NCBI GenBank assembly: GCA_030295235.1
Contig: AP026173.1
Span: 310,001-374,000 of the forward strand
Direction: 5' to 3'
Origin: Fistulifera solaris
Lineage: Eukaryota; Bacillariophyta; Bacillariophyceae; Naviculales; Stauroneidaceae
DNA: 64,000 nucleotides
The notes below the pieces were generated by a model, which was not told where the DNA came from, searched no databases, and worked only from the letters and a program-made list of their open reading frames with translations. The position numbers and the translations under genes were made by a program. Numbering within the stretch: position 1 is the first letter of the stretch; each line of letters starts with the position of its first letter. This document shows, piece after piece, positions 61,385-64,000 of this stretch.

Positions 61385-61680
61385 TCCATTTACGGCCTCA
61401 ATCGGGGACAACAACGCTTCAAACAAAGTTGGCTCTTTCCCAGTAAAGTTTAATCGATATGAGCGTTCGACCACAACGAGGACAAAGCATCTCTTGAGTT
61501 GTTCTTTCTTGGGTTTCTTTCCGTCGACATCTGCTTCACTTTTGGGTCGGTTTCTTAGGCTCATGCGCGGGCTTGATAGTCAAACGTATCACTGCAATAG
61601 CAATGGCGTGCAACAAAAAAGAAACAGTCGGAGCTTCCAATAAAGGAAATCGACGAGAGATCGACAACGACTGTAAATCT
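61385..61680 (-). pseudogene. Seryl-tRNA synthetase relic C
   Basis: The minus strand encodes MSLRNRPKSEADVDGKKPKK, almost the same as [20 protein letters not shown] of the real SerRS. The frame then departs, and the [13 protein letters not shown] part is scrambled. Homology covers about the last 100 codons. Position and orientation relative to LamG-C match module A. It is clearly non-functional, lacking motifs 1, 2 and 3. Confidence 0.8.
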
Positions 61681-61899
61681 TCAGTCATTGTCAAAAGAAC
61701 GCACCGGAACGCTACACCTTGTGCTCAAAAGTAGCTTCTCGAGGAGAATTTCGGAAGACAAGCCACCGAGGCAGCGCCAAAACGCACGATGATTTACGCG
61801 TTCGCGACGTAAACTTCAGCTTCCAACGATACACATCATAACCATGAGACCGTGAGAAGGAATAAATAATCCAGGTCTGCAAGTACTTCACGAAAAGAT

Positions 61900-62490
61900 A
61901 GTACGATTAGGCGTTGAACGATGAGCACCCCTCGAGCGCGCGCGAGGTAACGGCGAGTTTTTCCGCATCAAGGAGTGCGAGGCGCGACAGTCCGCACCGG
62001 TACATGTTACCCAGGACGATAAAGAGTCGATGAGTGATGATTCAAAGACATATCAGAGGATATTACGTTGCTTTCAGAGCAAATTTGACATTATGGTGTG
62101 ATTTTTTGTTAAAGCTTGCTGCGGTGTATTATTGCTACGTGATTTGAGTACCACGTATGCGTACGTGGCGAGGACTACCAAGGCTACGTTACTATTATAC
62201 AACATACGCTACAAATACGACGATACTGTATCTAAGCCGTACCGCTGCTGTACGCTGTACATTTTCGCTGCTTGTTCGCACTTTTCAAAGGAATCGCCGT
62301 GTTGAAAGGTAAGTTACCATGAAGATCTTTATTAACGTCTACTTTCCGACTCTTTTGTCTCTTTCTCATGAAAGATGAAGTCTTTACTCACATTTGTGCT
62401 TGCTTTTGATGTTTTGAAGGTTTGAAATCGCTTACAAAAAGTACAATTGACAAAGTCAAGTGTCCGCAGCATCGCAAAAAAGCAAGCAAA
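61900..62490 (+). promoter_or_regulatory. Leader and promoter region of gene X5
   Basis: Carries the 23-codon frame (here beginning MSDDSKTYQRIL, ATG at about 62,028) and the palindrome CCACGTATGCGTACGTGG at 62151-62168. It also has the leader exon with a 7-base insertion (gctgtac repeated) and the spliced intron. The insertion argues against the leader exon being translated in frame with X. Confidence 0.45.
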
Positions 62491-64000
62491 ATGAAAAATA
62501 AAAAGATTAATCCTATCGTTTGGCACGAGGGAGTTGCCTCTCTTCGTGTCGTTAGCTAACAAAGTACTCGAAAAGAAGGAGGATATTCGCAAGAGCACTG
62601 GGTCTCAGTGGAAATCGAAGCAGTGGGTTCCTGCTAGCGGTTTCTCTGTCGAAGAGACGGTGAATATTGCAATTAGCTTTGGAGACCAATTCAAGGCTTT
62701 GCAGCACACAGAGCATAGCGTCGTTCGTCGCGGTGAATTAACCACGCTTGACGCTGTCCTCGGCGACAGTTTCAAGATTTTGAGAAAGGAATTGAGTGAT
62801 ATGGCTGCCTTTCAGACGAAGAGTACTGCGTCAGCGAGTGCCGTTACGGGTACGGCCGCAGCAGCGTCACTTGATCCTGTTGCTGGTGGTGGTGAAAAAG
62901 CTGTTTCTGCTGCTTCGCAAACGTCCGTATTCGCGGTCGGAAAAAGAGTGATGTTGCGAAGAAAAGCCGGAAAGGTACGAAGGGTTCTCGTCGCAACGAA
63001 TGCAACGAACGTAGTTCATCATCCCGTTGCATCCCGTCTCCCGACCCGCAATCACGGCCTCTCTTCTACCAATCATCTACGTCCTGTTTCCAGCCAGTAG
63101 TACGGGGCTAGAGAAATGGCAGATCGGCGACAAGTTGATGGACTGGATGAAGGAGAATGATTACAATTCTTCTCCCGACTGGACTGCAATTAACGGCCTT
63201 GTCGAGAGTACCGGCATGAAGCCATCGCAAATAGTCGCTTGGACCGCAGAACTGGGAGCGAGTGTAGTTAAGCTCCGCGAGTGGTGGTGTTGCTGGTGAA
63301 GAATCAATTGGACTTCGAGTTGAAGTTGCAATGGAAAAACAGCCAGAAATCATCACAATCGAAGATGATGACGATGACGAAGACGAAGACGTTAGCCTCC
63401 GGAGCTCGCTGAAGAGAACGACAAGGATGATGATATCAGTAGCCTACTTGGACTCTCCGCGGACGAAATGATTGACGACTTTTACGCAAAGTATGCAGGA
63501 GTCAGTTTACCAGAAACCACGGAGGATGTTGATGTCGATGTTGCAGGTGGTGATGATGATGAAGCTAACTGGGATTCGCTCATTGCAGAGTATTTCGATG
63601 TCATGGACGCAGATGAGTTAGATGTTGTTGATGACGAAACGACAGTATGCTCTGTCGCAAAGCCGTGCAAGGTGCAACAAGATGCTTGCGAAGCTCACAG
63701 TAAAGCCCGCGAGTGAATTTGAGTCCGCGGGTGAAGCTGCGTTGGAGTCGTCGTGTTTGGAATCACTCGAGTCGTTGGAAGAGCTAGTCCTGGAGCTTGG
63801 CTTCAATTTTGATGATGACTGCGAGTGTGGAACTTCGAGTTTTTCATGCGTCGTCCAGGAAGGAACGAAGGACCCGTGCATTGACGGAATGTCATCAAAT
63901 TTGTTGCTTGGACAGTTGACTTCCGATGAAGATGCGTTGATCAAAGAGCTTGCCTTGTCCCTGCCTGGTGCTGACGGGGATCTTCACAGTCCATCCATGC
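62491..64000 (+). CDS. Gene X, copy 5, partial at window end (frame interrupted)
   Basis: Start ATG 62491 (MKNKKINPIVWHE). An extra G near 62,530 shifts the frame at once; the following frame (62534-63100) covers the N-terminal region. The HTH frame shows EKWQIGDKLMDWMKEN, with an inserted codon in helix 1, and KPSQIVAWTAELG, where the Ile of other copies is Thr. The acidic motif follows and the tail (DVMDADELDVVDDETTV) is open to 63,716. The gene continues past the window. The coding changes in helices 1 and 3 suggest relaxed constraint in this copy. Confidence 0.5.

Overview
The window is nuclear DNA of a photosynthetic stramenopile, most likely a diatom. It carries short GT-AG introns (about 60 to 120 nt), spliceosomal and deubiquitinating proteins, and a PsbP-type thylakoid protein with stacked targeting signals. 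Seryl-tRNA synthetase has a signal peptide ending in an A/F junction, typical of secondary plastids. There is also a eukaryotic selenocysteine tRNA pair. I cannot name the species with confidence. Many otherwise convincing genes are interrupted by single-base changes in homopolymer runs, so part of the apparent breakage is probably base-calling error.

Layout. 1-3.2 kb: the end of an oxidoreductase gene and a tandem family of small '-EFVDYGP-' proteins. 3.3-4.9 kb: a bacterial-looking GH5-CBM6 glucanase. 5.5-12.5 kb: module A, made of gene X1, the complete seryl-tRNA synthetase and a LamG-like membrane protein. 13-20.4 kb: housekeeping genes (Prp18, an OTU protease, DPH4, prohibitin 2), a SET-TPR-prolyl-hydroxylase fusion and two identical tRNA-Sec genes. 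20.9-29.4 kb: module B, with X copies in inverted orientation around a second LamG gene and a seryl-tRNA synthetase relic. 29.6-36.9 kb: two armadillo-like paralogues flanking a PsbP-like protein, the proteasome subunit DSS1/SEM1 and a protein of unknown function. 37.5-50.9 kb: two surface proteins (one a lytic polysaccharide monooxygenase), a patatin-like lipase, NF-YA, COQ8, a FIT-like lipid-droplet protein, Gemin2 and OsmC. 51.2-54.5 kb: an ERO1-fumarate reductase-cytochrome b5 fusion. 55.5-64 kb: module C, with X4, a third LamG gene, another seryl-tRNA synthetase relic and X5, which runs off the end.

Two themes stand out. First, one polypeptide joins the ER disulfide-generating oxidase ERO1 to a soluble fumarate reductase and a cytochrome b5 domain. 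This suggests that electrons from protein folding are passed to fumarate instead of oxygen. Second, a three-gene block (LamG, SerRS, X) has been copied and inverted. SerRS survives only in module A and has decayed in B and C. X, a nuclear-looking protein with a homeodomain-like helix-turn-helix, has multiplied to five copies.
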